Shown here one piece after another: positions 1 through 9,508 of a stretch of DNA of 64,000 nt. The stretch is from Chitinophagaceae bacterium. Lineage in GTDB: Bacteria > Bacteroidota > Bacteroidia > Chitinophagales > Chitinophagaceae. A model generated the notes under the pieces. It was given only the letters and a program-made list of their open reading frames with translations. It ran no database searches and had not been told where the DNA came from. A program made the translations under genes and the position numbers. Within the stretch, counting starts at the first letter, position 1, and each line of letters begins with the position of its first letter. Where the stretch lies: the NCBI GenBank assembly GCA_947454235.1, contig CANGIY010000006.1:62001-126000 (forward strand). The letters are read 5' to 3'.

Positions 1-1443
1 TATTCGGTAACCAACAGTTGCGGAACGGCAGTTGCTACTCATTCAATGACAATCAACCCTTCACCTTATGCAGGTTTCATAAGCGGTTCAACAACTACTT
101 GTGTGAGCGGTACAACTACTTTGGTTGATACTTTGGCAACTGGTACTATTGCATGGACTTCAGGCGATGCATCTATTGCTACCGTTAGCAGCACAGGTGT
201 TGTTACGGGCGTTGCAGCAGGTTCAGTAACTATTACACTTACTGCGACCAACGGTTGCGGAACAGCAGCTGCTACTACGGTTGTAAATGTTACAAGCGGT
301 GCAAGCGCAGGTACGCTTTCTGGTATAGATACGATGTGTTCTGGAACTTCAACTACACTTGCAACAACAGTAAGCGGTGGTACATGGAGCAGCACTAACC
401 CATCAGTAGCTACAGTAAACAGTACTGGTGATGTTACTGCAATTTCAGGTGGTGCTGTAACTATTAGTTACTCAGTAACAGGTGCATGCGGTACAGCAAG
501 CACTAGCAAACTCATGTATGTTTTTGCATCTCCTGATGCAGGTACTATTTCAGGCACAAGCATTATTTGCCCTGGCACTACAACTACTTTATCTGAAACT
601 GTTACAGGTGGTACATGGAGCAGCACAAATACTTCAGTTGCAACAATCAGCGCAACTGGTGTGGTGTCTGGTGTTGCTGCCGGTGCATCAACAATTCAAT
701 ACTTGGTTACTGGTACTCATGGTTGTAACAGCATTGCTACATTCCCTGTTACAGTAAGTGCATCTTTACCAACTGCAACACTTACTCCTGCAAACGCTAC
801 ATTGTGTACAGGTATGGTTGCTATCACAGTATCTGTTACTGGTGTTAACTACCAATGGTTCTCAGGTGCTACCGTGCTTTCAGGTGCAACAAATGCTACA
901 TTCTATGCAACATTGCCGGGTGTTTACCACGTTGTAATCTCAAATACTTGTACCAGCGATACAGTTGGCAATTCTACGATTGTTGCTGCTCCAACTCCGG
1001 TTGTGAGTGTCGCAGGTCCACTTACTTTGACTACAGGCACTTTCGCAAGCTACCAATGGTTTAAAGATGGCGTTGCGATTCCGGGTGCTACTCACCAATC
1101 TTATGTGTATTCATCAAACGGTACCTATTCAGTACGTGTAACTGATGCAAATGGTTGTGCTGTTATGTCTGCAGGACGTGTGGTAGGAACTTCAGGTATC
1201 ACAAACATTAATGGTACATCTGAATTCAACATTTTCCCTAACCCTGCTACAAATATGGTACACATTGAAGCTGGACAGGAAGTTAGAGTTGAAGTTGTAA
1301 CTGCGGTAGGTACTAAAGTAAAAGCAGCTTCAGGTACTGATGTAATTGATATCAGCGACTTGGCTGACGGTATGTATGTATTTATGTTGTTTGATAACAA
1401 CAACAATTTGGTGCATACAGCACGCATTGTAAAACAAAACTAG
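1..1443 (+). CDS. BIG2/Ig-repeat surface protein with T9SS type A sorting domain (5' truncated)
   Basis: The reading frame is open from the first base, so the 5' end lies outside the window; the first internal ATG (46) is not the true start. The visible ~480 residues hold at least three bacterial Ig-like (BIG2-type) units with the pattern W-[ST]S-x4-[SA]-[IV]-AT-[VI], spaced about 77 residues apart. Two Ig-like modules follow, each containing YQWF and a Cys-terminated strand. The C-terminus begins with FNIFPNP and ends with a Lys-rich tail, typical of the type A sorting domain that directs proteins through the T9SS to the cell surface. It is probably an adhesin or other surface-anchored protein with no visible catalytic domain. 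The DNA of the repeats is also conserved (for example the stretches near 374 and 606). A strong terminator follows directly. Confidence 0.9.
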   Translation, partial: YSVTNSCGTAVATHSMTINPSPYAGFISGSTTTCVSGTTTLVDTLATGTIAWTSGDASIATVSSTGVVTGVAAGSVTITLTATNGCGTAAATTVVNVTSGASAGTLSGIDTMCSGTSTTLATTVSGGTWSSTNPSVATVNSTGDVTAISGGAVTISYSVTGACGTASTSKLMYVFASPDAGTISGTSIICPGTTTTLSETVTGGTWSSTNTSVATISATGVVSGVAAGASTIQYLVTGTHGCNSIATFPVTVSASLPTATLTPANATLCTGMVAITVSVTGVNYQWFSGATVLSGATNATFYATLPGVYHVVISNTCTSDTVGNSTIVAAPTPVVSVAGPLTLTTGTFASYQWFKDGVAIPGATHQSYVYSSNGTYSVRVTDANGCAVMSAGRVVGTSGITNINGTSEFNIFPNPATNMVHIEAGQEVRVEVVTAVGTKVKAASGTDVIDISDLADGMYVFMLFDNNNNLVHTARIVKQN

Positions 1444-1470
1444 TAGGTACTTAATTGTGCCTTTTTATAG

Positions 1471-1507
1471 AAACCGCCGGCAGCGCAATCTGTCGGCGGT
1501 TTTTTCG
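1471..1507 (+). terminator. Rho-independent terminator
   Basis: A GC-rich hairpin (ACCGCCGGCAG paired with CTGTCGGCGGT around a short loop) is followed by a run of T. It lies about 30 bases after the stop of the BIG2 protein and ends that transcript. Confidence 0.9.
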
Positions 1508-1601
1508 TTTTCAATTTTAACACCAATGTTCATAACGATGTGTCAAAATCAGGTGAAGTTGTTGGTGTACTTTGTATATTGCCAGCATAAAATTTGTCAT
1601 C

Positions 1602-3872
1602 ATGGCTCAACTAATCAGAAAGGAAGATGCACTCGAATACCACGCCAAAGGCAGGCCCGGAAAGATTGAGGTAATACCTACGAAGGAGACCAAAACTCAG
1701 CGCGATCTTGCGTTGGCGTACTCTCCCGGTGTTGCAGAACCGTGTATGGAAATTCATGCCGACCCTAAGAACGTATATAAGTACACAGCCAAGGGAAATC
1801 TTGTAGCTGTTATAAGTAACGGCACCGCAGTACTCGGCTTGGGCGATATTGGTCCCGAAGCATCGAAGCCGGTGATGGAGGGAAAAGGGCTATTGTTTAA
1901 GATTTATGCCGACATTGATGTTTTTGACATTGAGCTGAATACAAAAGACCCTGAAGAGTTTATTAAAGTGGTGAAAGCACTGGAACCTACTTTTGGCGGT
2001 ATTAACCTCGAAGATATCAAGGCTCCAGAATGTTTTGAGATTGAGACCCGACTCAAAAAAGAACTTTCGATACCCATTATGCACGACGACCAGCATGGCA
2101 CAGCCATCATTAGTGGTGCTGCATTGCTAAATGCGTTAGAAATAGTAGGTAAAAACATTGCTGATGTAAAAATAGTTGTGAGCGGAGCGGGTGCTTCGGC
2201 TATATCATGTTGCAAAATATACCTGGCCTTGGGTGCCAGCTTGGGTAACATTTATATGTTCGACAGCAAAGGGTTGATAATAAGTTCCCGCACCGACCTT
2301 GACGACCACAAACAGCAATTTGCCCAAAATTGTGACTCCATGACGCTGACAGAAGCAATGGCGGGAGCTGATGTATTCATCGGGCTCTCAAAAGGTGGAG
2401 TTGTGAAAAAGGATATGGTGCAGGGCATGGCTCAAAACCCAATTGTTTTTGCACTCGCTAACCCTAATCCTGAGATTAGCTACGATGATGCTATGGATGC
2501 CCGTAAGGATGTGATTATGGCAACCGGGCGCAGCGACTATCCAAATCAGGTGAATAATGTACTCGGTTTCCCTTACATATTCAGGGGGGCACTCGATGTG
2601 CGCGCAAATTCGATCAATGAAGCAATGAAACTGGCTGCTGTAAAAGCATTGGCCGAACTGGCGAAGGAGCCTGTGCCGGAAATTGTGAACGTAGCTTACA
2701 ACAATATTTCACTCGAATACGGACCTAACTACATTATTCCTAAACCAATGGACCCACGCCTGTTGGTGAGGGTAAGCATGGCAGTAGCAAAGGCAGCCAT
2801 GGAAAGTGGTGTAGCACAAGAGCCAATTCATGACTGGGATGGGTACGAAAACGAACTGTACCGCCGCCTCGGCAGCGACGACCTCGTTTTACGCCATGCC
2901 ATCAACAAAGCGAAACAGAACCCGAAAAAAGTGGTGTTCTCGGGTGCCGAAAATGTAAAAATTCTTAAAGCAGCACAAATAGCCTACGACGAAGGCATTG
3001 CGATACCTATATTATTGGGTAATGTTGAGAAAATACAGAAACTCATTGACGAGAACAACATACACCTCGACGATGTACAAATAATTGACCCTAAGTGCGA
3101 CGAACAGGAAAACCAAAGAGTCGCATTTGGACTGAGATATTTTGAAAAACGCAAACGCCGCGGTATCAATTTGTACGAAGCCAAAAAGGCCATGAAACAA
3201 CGCGCGCACTACGGCTGCATGATGGTGGAGTTTGGGCTTGCTGATGCGATGGTTTCTGGGTTGACCAGAAAATACGTAGACACCATTCGTCCGGCACTGG
3301 AGATAATAGGCATGGAGCATGGTGCTGGTCGCGTGGCAGGTGTGTACATGATGCTCACCAAGAAAGGACCATTGTTCTTTGCTGATACCACTTTGAACTT
3401 TAACCCAACCGAAGAAGAACTGGTTGATATTACCTTAATGACTGCACGACTGGTGCAAAGCTTCAACATAAAACCTAGAGTGGCAATGCTTTCGTATTCT
3501 AATTTCGGCAGCACCCCTTCGCCTGAATCAAATAAAGTGAGCAGGGCGGTGCAAATTACCAAGCAGGTAGCGCCCGATTTAGTGATTGATGGTGAAATGC
3601 AGGCGGGTGTGGCGTTCAATAAAGACCTATTGAGGGAAAACTATCCGTTCTCTGATCTAGTGAATGAACCGCCAAATGTGCTCATATTCCCTAACCTTGC
3701 CGCGGGTAATATTGCCTACCATTTGTTGCAGGAAGTAGGAGGCGCAGAAGCCATTGGACCATTGTTGGTGGGGCTCAATAAACCCGTTTATGTACTGCAA
3801 TTGGGTAGCTCGGTGAGGCAGATTGTGAACATTGTAGCTATGGCTGTGATGGAAGCACAAATAAAATCGTAA
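1602..3872 (+). CDS. maeB: NADP-dependent malic enzyme with phosphotransacetylase-like C-terminal domain
   Basis: This is a 756-residue MaeB-type malic enzyme that oxidatively decarboxylates malate to pyruvate with NADP. The N-terminal malic domain contains the conserved AYSPGVAEP segment and the MHDDQHGTA motif. The Rossmann domain carries GAGASAISC, followed by ALANPNPEI. Roughly the last 330 residues form the PTA_PTB domain, with [12 protein letters not shown] near its start and VFPNLAAGN-like sequence near the end; in known MaeB proteins it is regulatory rather than catalytic. Length matches the family (about 760). The ATG at 1602 (MAQLIRK) is chosen over the in-frame TTG at 1572, because that TTG falls inside a likely -7 promoter element (TACTTTG). 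The gene stands alone between two terminated units. Confidence 0.96.
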   Translation: MAQLIRKEDALEYHAKGRPGKIEVIPTKETKTQRDLALAYSPGVAEPCMEIHADPKNVYKYTAKGNLVAVISNGTAVLGLGDIGPEASKPVMEGKGLLFKIYADIDVFDIELNTKDPEEFIKVVKALEPTFGGINLEDIKAPECFEIETRLKKELSIPIMHDDQHGTAIISGAALLNALEIVGKNIADVKIVVSGAGASAISCCKIYLALGASLGNIYMFDSKGLIISSRTDLDDHKQQFAQNCDSMTLTEAMAGADVFIGLSKGGVVKKDMVQGMAQNPIVFALANPNPEISYDDAMDARKDVIMATGRSDYPNQVNNVLGFPYIFRGALDVRANSINEAMKLAAVKALAELAKEPVPEIVNVAYNNISLEYGPNYIIPKPMDPRLLVRVSMAVAKAAMESGVAQEPIHDWDGYENELYRRLGSDDLVLRHAINKAKQNPKKVVFSGAENVKILKAAQIAYDEGIAIPILLGNVEKIQKLIDENNIHLDDVQIIDPKCDEQENQRVAFGLRYFEKRKRRGINLYEAKKAMKQRAHYGCMMVEFGLADAMVSGLTRKYVDTIRPALEIIGMEHGAGRVAGVYMMLTKKGPLFFADTTLNFNPTEEELVDITLMTARLVQSFNIKPRVAMLSYSNFGSTPSPESNKVSRAVQITKQVAPDLVIDGEMQAGVAFNKDLLRENYPFSDLVNEPPNVLIFPNLAAGNIAYHLLQEVGGAEAIGPLLVGLNKPVYVLQLGSSVRQIVNIVAMAVMEAQIKS

Positions 3873-3906
3873 CCTGAGCAGTAAATTTTTTTCAGCAAAA
3901 AAGTTG

Positions 3907-3934
3907 TTGTTTTTAATAAAGATACTTACCTTTG
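3907..3934 (+). promoter_or_regulatory. Bacteroidota-type promoter for tRNA-Gln
   Basis: TTG at 3907-3909 and TACCTTTG at 3927-3934 match the -33/-7 pattern of the Bacteroidota housekeeping sigma factor, with a 17-base spacer. The tRNA begins about 20 bases downstream. Confidence 0.75.
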
Positions 3935-3954
3935 CACTCCCTTACATCGGTGAT

Positions 3955-4025
3955 AGTTCCATGGTGTAACGGTAGCACAACAGTTTTTGGTTCTGTTTGT
4001 TCTGGTTCGAATCCAGATGGAACTA
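3955..4025 (+). tRNA. tRNA-Gln (anticodon TTG)
   Basis: A full cloverleaf can be drawn by hand. The acceptor stem is AGTTCCA paired with TGGAACT, followed by discriminator A. The D arm starts GTGTAACGGTAGCAC. The anticodon loop TTTTGGT places TTG at 3987-3989. The T arm is TCTGG-TTCGAAT-CCAGA. No CCA is encoded. The innermost anticodon-stem pair is T-T. The tRNA lies between a TACCTTTG promoter and its own terminator, so it is a single-gene transcript. Confidence 0.93.
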
Positions 4026-4030
4026 CGAAA

Positions 4031-4058
4031 AAAGCTACACTATGTGTGGCTTTTTTTG
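4031..4058 (+). terminator. Rho-independent terminator after tRNA-Gln
   Basis: AAGCTACAC and GTGTGGCTT pair around a three-base loop, and a T-rich tract follows. Confidence 0.85.
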
Positions 4059-4127
4059 TTTTTGGGGGGGGTAGCGTGCGCGTTATGGCAAAAATCGATT
4101 ATCCAATATTTCTCGGCATTTTTTCAT

Positions 4128-4697
4128 CTATTTGTCCAATAGACTGTGTTCTTTCAGTTCTTGCTTAATTTCACCCATTAATTGGTAAATTTCAGACGGT
4201 GCATCGCAAAAATCTCCCCCATATTCCAGTAAACTTAATTTTGGGTATTTTATCTTAACATATATCCAGGTATTCCAACAACTTAGCATCTTTCGTGGAG
4301 TTCTGTGGTTATCTTTATAAAAAAGTCTGTAGGCGTCGCGCTTCTCGCATATCCTATAAATATCCAAAAGGACTCTTGGGGGAACGGATTTTTTGACTTC
4401 GACCTGATCATAAATTTGATGTTTTTCATTCCATACTTCTGTTTTCAGAATGAATTCACTTTTGAAATTTAAAGTGTCTTTTGAACAAATCGACAACTCA
4501 TATTCTGCAACATTAATTTGTATGAAGAAATAGCTGCTACTGCTACCATATAAATTGTAATACATTTTACCATAATTCGAAGGTGATAAGCTCCCAAATG
4601 TTTCAAGCTTAAAGCCACTTATGAAAATCACAAACGAAATGGCTAGTAGCGTTAATACTACGCGCCTTGATCTTTTAATTGAGTTCATTTTTGTCAT
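4128..4697 (-). CDS. Hypothetical membrane-anchored or secreted protein
   Basis: A 189-residue protein of unknown function. A basic N-terminus (KRSRR) is followed by a hydrophobic stretch (about residues 13-30, VVLTLLAISFVIFISG), giving a signal anchor or uncleaved signal peptide. The rest is soluble and aromatic-rich, and no catalytic motif is recognised. ATG codons at residues 1 and 4 are both possible starts. It is the most distal of three minus-strand genes for small exported proteins (with the two at 4.8-5.7 kb) but shows no sequence similarity to the duplicated pair. Base composition is more AT-rich than the housekeeping genes nearby. Confidence 0.65.
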   Translation of the reverse strand: MTKMNSIKRSRRVVLTLLAISFVIFISGFKLETFGSLSPSNYGKMYYNLYGSSSSYFFIQINVAEYELSICSKDTLNFKSEFILKTEVWNEKHQIYDQVEVKKSVPPRVLLDIYRICEKRDAYRLFYKDNHRTPRKMLSCWNTWIYVKIKYPKLSLLEYGGDFCDAPSEIYQLMGEIKQELKEHSLLDK

Positions 4698-4799
4698 AAA
4701 TGTAATTGCTGGTCTGAAGAATGAATATAACTACTGGTCTCATGTTGAATGTTTTCTATTTAACTTAACCGGCTCCCGCCAACAAATTATCCTCCTATA

Positions 4800-5224
4800 T
4801 TAGTACTTACGCTTAATAAACACAATTCCGCCAGACCAATCTACTAGACTGTTTACGAAATATAGCATTGTATCGTTCTCCGGAAGTAAGACAAAATGTA
4901 GGTCTCGCCTAAAATGATAAACGATTTTACGATCTGAATCTGTCATTATTGAATCAATAAATCCTATTTTGAGGCTTTGCTCAACACTCGGATAAATTGT
5001 CAAAAAACCCAAGCTATCGATTGAAAAACTATAAGGCTGTATTTTGGAGAGTACTTTTTTAGATGCACCATGAAGCCGATAATTCTCCAAGTCAAAATTA
5101 TACCAATCACCCTCTATCTTTTTAATTCGTCCCTCCTTTTCGCCTGCACAGGTTTCTTGCTTTGCGCATGATTATAACCTACAAAGGCAAGTAAAATGGT
5201 GAGTATAAAAATGAGTCTTTTCAT
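4800..5224 (-). pseudogene. Frameshifted paralogue of the neighbouring secreted protein
   Basis: Translation from the ATG at 5222-5224 gives a signal peptide (MKRLIFILTILLAFVGYNHA) nearly identical to that of the next gene upstream, but the frame hits TAG at 5114-5116 after 36 codons. Moving the frame by one base at the four-T run 5137-5140 (poly-A on the coding strand) restores the frame down to the stop at 4800. The restored product aligns without gaps to the paralogue at the junction (AKKEGRIKKIEGDW against AKKPKELSKIRGSW). Loss of a single A is the simplest explanation: either a recent pseudogene, phase variation at a homopolymer, or a sequencing error. The segment 4800-5090 alone would encode only 96 residues from a TTG. 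The function of the family is unknown. Confidence 0.8.
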
Positions 5225-5318
5225 ATTGTGTGGTCTTGTTTTTTAGAAAGTAGGTAATTAAAAATTGTGATTTAAATGCGGAGATTGTACAATTATGTAC
5301 AGCCATTGATGGCCGTTA

Positions 5319-5738
5319 TCACTTTCTAAATACTATACTCGCGCGAATAGACTTCTTGGTATCACAATAGAAAATCAAAGAATCGTTTCCCAGTAGCTTT
5401 GAGATTTCAATATTGTTTTTGTAAGTGTACACCAAAAGACTGTCTTCGACCTTTGTTTCTTTCGATATTGGGTATCCTATTTCGGTAAGAAATTCTAATT
5501 CATAGGAGATTCTCATTTTCCCAAAACTATCAATATATATATATCGTGGGCTAATTTGCATTAGATCCCTGTCTGACACACCAAGTTTGTCTAATTCTTG
5601 TAACTGAATGTTTGTCCAAGAACCCCTAATCTTCGATAATTCCTTGGGCTTTTTCGCCGCTACAGGTTTCTTGCTTTGCGCATTATTATAACCTATAAAC
5701 GCAAGCAAAATGGTGAGTATAAAAATGATTCTTTTCAT
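5319..5738 (-). CDS. Small secreted hypothetical protein (intact member of a duplicated pair)
   Basis: A 139-residue protein. The cleavable signal peptide (MKRIIFILTILLAFIGYNNA, then Q) is followed by a Lys/Ala/Pro linker and a compact, beta-rich domain with the sequence IRGSW near its start and SIVFRK at its end. No known domain is recognised. The next gene downstream is a frameshifted paralogue sharing signal peptide, linker and overall length. Similarity extends into the 5' flank (TCATATTGTGTG on the plus strand in both), so the duplication included the upstream region. Confidence 0.75.
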   Translation of the reverse strand: MKRIIFILTILLAFIGYNNAQSKKPVAAKKPKELSKIRGSWTNIQLQELDKLGVSDRDLMQISPRYIYIDSFGKMRISYELEFLTEIGYPISKETKVEDSLLVYTYKNNIEISKLLGNDSLIFYCDTKKSIRASIVFRK

Positions 5739-5877
5739 ATTGTGTGTGCTTTGGTTGTTTTATAGCGGGTAATCAAATATAGTGATTAGTTGCTGGAATT
5801 TAAGCACAAACTTAAGCCAGGTAGAGACTGGTGTCCTCGGGGAAAACGTAAATAAAGTTGTTAGCTTCTAGCCCTAC

Positions 5878-6765
5878 TTATTTAGACTTCTGAAACTCGA
5901 AGTAGAAACTACCTCCTTTTTTGGTGATTTTTTCAATCGCTGATTCGATTTTAAAGCTAACCGAGAAAAATGCCCTAACAATCGTCGGAGCCAATCCTTT
6001 ACTTTCTTCCCAGTTATTTTTCTGCAAAACTTTGTGTTTCATTTGGTACGACATATACCCACAGAAAACATCATTCGTACTGAATTGATGTTTGAAATCA
6101 AACAATTTTTCCAGTGCATTTTTCCAGGTTTTCTCAGTCCAATATGTGAGGTGGTAAGGTGGTACCTCATACACCATGTTGATTTTTTTAATCAGGTACC
6201 TTTCAAAACTCGGAAGTGTGCCAATAAAATGACCACCTGGTTTAAGCATTTTGTGAATCAGTTCAATGACTTCTTTAGGGTTATCGAGGTGCTCTACTAC
6301 TTCAAACGCAGAAATTACATCGAATCGTAAATCAGGAAATTTTTCGTGTACATCAGCAAGCGTCATGTTGAAAAACTCAGCCTTGTGCGAAAAATTCCTT
6401 GTTTTGGCGGCATTTAAACTTGTTTTGTCTAAATCAACACCTACAACATCAAACCCTCTCTTAGATACGAATTCCAAATATGCACCATTACCGCAACCTA
6501 AATCTAATGCAGTTTTTCCTGCCCCGTTTTCAAGAATTTTAGCTTTCTGAGTGGGATGGTCGCTGTACCAAGGATTATGTTTATAATGCCTGTTTTTAGA
6601 AAGAATATCATCGGCTTCAGTATAAAAATCGAAAACCGGTGCTTTAAACGGCGAGCAATAAACAACTTGACAATTGTTGCACCTATAAAGTTGATAATTG
6701 CAGAAATCGGGGTCAATAAGTTTACTGGAATTTTGGCTGCAAATTGGGCAAGAGTTCACGCTCAT
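5878..6765 (-). CDS. Class I SAM-dependent methyltransferase with N-terminal zinc ribbon
   Basis: A 295-residue protein. The N-terminus has two CxxC pairs (C6/C9 and C29/C32) that form a zinc ribbon. A Methyltransf_23-type Rossmann domain follows: motif I LDLGCGNG at residues 87-94, the acidic ribose-binding end VVGVDLD at 107-113, and motif DVISAFEVVEHLDNP further on. Proteins with this arrangement often methylate sugars, lipids or small acceptors linked to envelope biogenesis, but the substrate cannot be read from the sequence. Upstream and downstream gaps of more than 100 bases suggest a monocistronic gene. Confidence 0.85.
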   Translation of the reverse strand: MSVNSCPICSQNSSKLIDPDFCNYQLYRCNNCQVVYCSPFKAPVFDFYTEADDILSKNRHYKHNPWYSDHPTQKAKILENGAGKTALDLGCGNGAYLEFVSKRGFDVVGVDLDKTSLNAAKTRNFSHKAEFFNMTLADVHEKFPDLRFDVISAFEVVEHLDNPKEVIELIHKMLKPGGHFIGTLPSFERYLIKKINMVYEVPPYHLTYWTEKTWKNALEKLFDFKHQFSTNDVFCGYMSYQMKHKVLQKNNWEESKGLAPTIVRAFFSVSFKIESAIEKITKKGGSFYFEFQKSK

Positions 6766-6990
6766 AGTTATTTCTATTGCTGCAAAATAAGGAGTTTTTT
6801 ATGTAATTTTTAGTCTGCTTCTGATTTAAACTTTGCCTATTGATTTTTGTATACGATCATAAATTATCAAATGGCTGGTTATTTACAAGCGAAAGAGAAT
6901 TTTGGGTAATTGATTCACAGGTCGTTTATGTTTTTTAGCAGAAGGTTTTGTTTAAAAGCTCCCCTACTCATCAATAAAACAGCCCCATAA

Positions 6991-8256
6991 CTACCCCCTC
7001 ATTTCCTTCAACGCAGCCACCAATGCATCCAGTTCCTCGTGGGTGGTGTAGACATTTGGGGTAATGCGACAGCCATGCACACCGGCCGCGTCATTGTCAA
7101 TAGCTACAGTGTAGATGCGGTATTTTTCGAGGAGGGTTTTCGCCATGTCGGCAGGTTTCATGCCCTTGATGCCTACATTTCCAATAGCGCATACCCTGTT
7201 CGGGTCATCAGGACTGTTGAAAACAATATGGTCGAGTTGGCGCACTTTTGTAGTCCAGTATTGTTGAAGTTCGCGCAGTCTTTTTTCTTTCTTTTCCGGT
7301 CCAATGCGGTGGTAATAGTCTATGGCATCGGCAATAGTAAGGTCGGTAGCAACTGGTATGGTGCCGGTGTGATTCAGACGGGCAATGTCATCGTCCTTTT
7401 TACCTGCTTCTGCGAATAGCGGCCATATCTTACCTATGTGCTCTTTTTTTAGATACAACATTCCCGCTCCCAGTGGCGTACTCAACCATTTATGCAGGCT
7501 GCAACCATAAAAGTCACACCCCAGGTCTTCGACCCTGAACCTGATATGAGCAAATGCGTGAGCACCATCTACCATAACCAAAACTCCTTTCGAGTGTGCC
7601 ATCTCGCAAATCTTCTTCACTGGTAAAATGTGCCCAGTGATGTTTATCATGTGGCAAACCATCAGCAATCTGGTTTTAGGCGTAATGGCTTTTGCGTATA
7701 GTTCTACAATCTCTTCATCTGTTTTAGGATTGGGCGGTACCGATACCACAATGTTTTTTGTGCCATGCCGCTTGCTTACTTGTTTGAACATATCGAGCAT
7801 GGCTCCATAGTCTTGTTCAGCCATCACTGCTTCATCGCCGGGTTTCCAGTCAAGTCCGCTGATGATCATATCCAGCGATTCGGTTGTATTACGGGTGATG
7901 ATAAGTTCTTCGGTGCTACAGCCGGCTACCTCAGCCAGCTTTGTAACCATGGCTTTTTTATTATCGAACTGCATGGTGCGCATATAAAATGCCCCCAACA
8001 GGTTAACCTGTTGTATGTGTTCGAAATACTTTTTGAGAATGGGTTCTGGCTGTATGCAGTAGTATCCGTTTTCGAGGTTAATAATGTTGGGTTTCAGTTT
8101 GTAGTCCTTTCTCACGCGCTCCCAGTAGTCGTCAATGACGTCTTCATTTGGAGAATGCAATACTGCGATTTCTGATCCTTTACCGAAACTGTTCAACTGC
8201 AACATGGTTCCCAGCCCGAACAAAGAAGTATGCTTCAAAAAAGTCCGCTTATCCAT
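6991..8256 (-). CDS. Aminotransferase class V-fold PLP-dependent enzyme with N-terminal export signal
   Basis: A 421-residue PLP enzyme of the class V (cysteine desulfurase / isopenicillin N epimerase-like) fold. Visible motifs are VDGAHA with D230 (pyridine-N contact) and SLHKW with K256 (Schiff-base lysine). The ATG at 8256 (MDKRTFLKHTSLFGLG) is preferred over the one at 8325. It gives a short basic n-region followed by TSLFGLGTMLQ, as in the Tat-like leaders that related Bacteroidota proteins carry, whereas the upstream 23 residues look non-coding. The family acts on sulfur or amino-acid substrates; the exact reaction is unknown. Confidence 0.85.
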   Translation of the reverse strand: MDKRTFLKHTSLFGLGTMLQLNSFGKGSEIAVLHSPNEDVIDDYWERVRKDYKLKPNIINLENGYYCIQPEPILKKYFEHIQQVNLLGAFYMRTMQFDNKKAMVTKLAEVAGCSTEELIITRNTTESLDMIISGLDWKPGDEAVMAEQDYGAMLDMFKQVSKRHGTKNIVVSVPPNPKTDEEIVELYAKAITPKTRLLMVCHMINITGHILPVKKICEMAHSKGVLVMVDGAHAFAHIRFRVEDLGCDFYGCSLHKWLSTPLGAGMLYLKKEHIGKIWPLFAEAGKKDDDIARLNHTGTIPVATDLTIADAIDYYHRIGPEKKEKRLRELQQYWTTKVRQLDHIVFNSPDDPNRVCAIGNVGIKGMKPADMAKTLLEKYRIYTVAIDNDAAGVHGCRITPNVYTTHEELDALVAALKEMRG

Positions 8257-8335
8257 AACTAACCCATTTATTCGTGGTAAGATACTAAAGAAGCCGTTAT
8301 TGTAGCAGCGAAATGCGAAACTCATCCCGAGGATT

Positions 8336-8494
8336 CTACCTCTTTGAGCAATATTTCAATACTGAAAGGCAGGTGAACAGGGCTAAAGCCGTATAAAATT
8401 GTGATTGAATTTCGTCAGTAACTGTGAAGGCCTTGAAGTAAATATAAACTGTTATCATTAACCCAATGACAATTGGGAGCACTACTACTTTCAC
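8336..8494 (-). CDS. Putative 52-aa two-segment membrane peptide downstream of sbtA
   Basis: A GTG-initiated frame of 52 codons starts 12 bases after the stop of the bicarbonate-transporter gene on the same strand. It predicts two hydrophobic stretches (residues 3-20, VVVLPIVIGLMITVYIYF, and 34-46, YTALALFTCLSVL) separated by a polar turn (TDEIQSQ), and a basic end (KYCSKR). An in-frame stop lies just upstream of the GTG. The tight spacing, topology and lack of internal stops support a real small membrane protein, possibly translationally coupled to the transporter. It has no recognised family and could still be a chance ORF. Confidence 0.45.
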   Translation of the reverse strand: MKVVVLPIVIGLMITVYIYFKAFTVTDEIQSQFYTALALFTCLSVLKYCSKR

Positions 8495-8506
8495 AAAAGC
8501 TCTGTT

Positions 8507-9466
8507 TTAAATGTGTTGAATCAATAGCCAGTAAAGCGGCAATCCGAATGTGATGTTGAATGGGAAGGTAATACCCAGCGCCATGGGTACGTACAAACCA
8601 GGGTCGGCTTGTGGTGCTGCTTCTTTCATGGCTGCCGGAACAGCAATATATGAAGCACTAGCGGTAAGAATTGCAATTAATAATCGGTCGCCATTTGTGA
8701 TGCCCAACCAACTCGTGATGTAAATACTCAACACCGCATTAATCATCGGCACCACAACTGCGAAAAGCGACATTGACATACCGTACTTCCTGAATGCGGC
8801 AAAGCGGCGTGCGGCAATCATACCCATTTCAAGTAAGAAGATAGAAAGGAAGCCTTTGAAAATATCAGTCGTAAACGGCTTTATGCCTTCTGCACCCTTT
8901 GCATCGGCAATTAAACCTATCAGTAAGCTGCCGGTAATAATGAAGACAGAACCATTGGTGAGTGATTCATGCAGAATTTTCTTGAACGACGTTTGTGATG
9001 TGCCAACACCAAAGCGCCTCATCAATACCACGCCAATCATAATTGCCGGAGCTTCCATCAAAGCCATACCTGCCACCATGTGCCCGCCATAGCCTATTTT
9101 TAAGTTATCGAGAAACATGGTGGAAGTAACAAACGTTACTGCACTCACCGACCCATAAGTTGCCGCAATGGCGGCAGCATTTTCAACATCAAATTTCCTT
9201 TTTAGAATAAAGAAAGTATAGACAGGTACAAATGCGGCAAATACCATGCATACTGTTAGTGCCTTCATCATTTCGGCGTTAAAACCCCCATGGCGCAGTT
9301 CTTGCCCACCTTTGAAGCCAATAGCAAAGAGCAGATAAATGGAAATGAACTTTGATGTTGAATGCGGGATTTCCAAATCGCTTTTAACAATTGTTGCGAG
9401 AATGCCCAGCATGAAGAACAACAACGTTGGATTTGTGATGTTGTCAATCAGTAATTTATTGTCCAT
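8507..9466 (-). CDS. sbtA: Sodium-dependent bicarbonate transporter family permease (SbtA-like)
   Basis: A 319-residue polytopic membrane protein of the SbtA (DUF897) family: Na+-coupled bicarbonate uptake in cyanobacteria, with many uncharacterised heterotroph members. It opens with NPTLLFFMLGILATIVKSDLEIP and contains IGFKGGQEL, both typical of the family. The second half repeats the architecture (GFLSIFLLEMGMIAARR), and PAAMKEAAPQADPGLYVPMALGITFPFN follows near the end. About ten hydrophobic segments are visible. It follows tsaC by 42 bases on the same strand. In this heterotroph the imported bicarbonate could serve carboxylases, but substrate identity is inferred from the family only. Confidence 0.85.
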   Translation of the reverse strand: MDNKLLIDNITNPTLLFFMLGILATIVKSDLEIPHSTSKFISIYLLFAIGFKGGQELRHGGFNAEMMKALTVCMVFAAFVPVYTFFILKRKFDVENAAAIAATYGSVSAVTFVTSTMFLDNLKIGYGGHMVAGMALMEAPAIMIGVVLMRRFGVGTSQTSFKKILHESLTNGSVFIITGSLLIGLIADAKGAEGIKPFTTDIFKGFLSIFLLEMGMIAARRFAAFRKYGMSMSLFAVVVPMINAVLSIYITSWLGITNGDRLLIAILTASASYIAVPAAMKEAAPQADPGLYVPMALGITFPFNITFGLPLYWLLIQHI

Positions 9467-9508
9467 TGAATGGTAGTTGTCAATTTTCGATTTCTCTTTT
9501 AAACTTTA

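Noticed and set aside
1572-1601. TTG start for malic enzyme 30 bases upstream
   Set aside because: The codon lies within a likely -7 promoter element and the extra residues are not conserved-looking.
3932-4168. ORF across the tRNA-Gln gene
   Set aside because: It runs through a complete tRNA and its terminator, so it is a chance frame.
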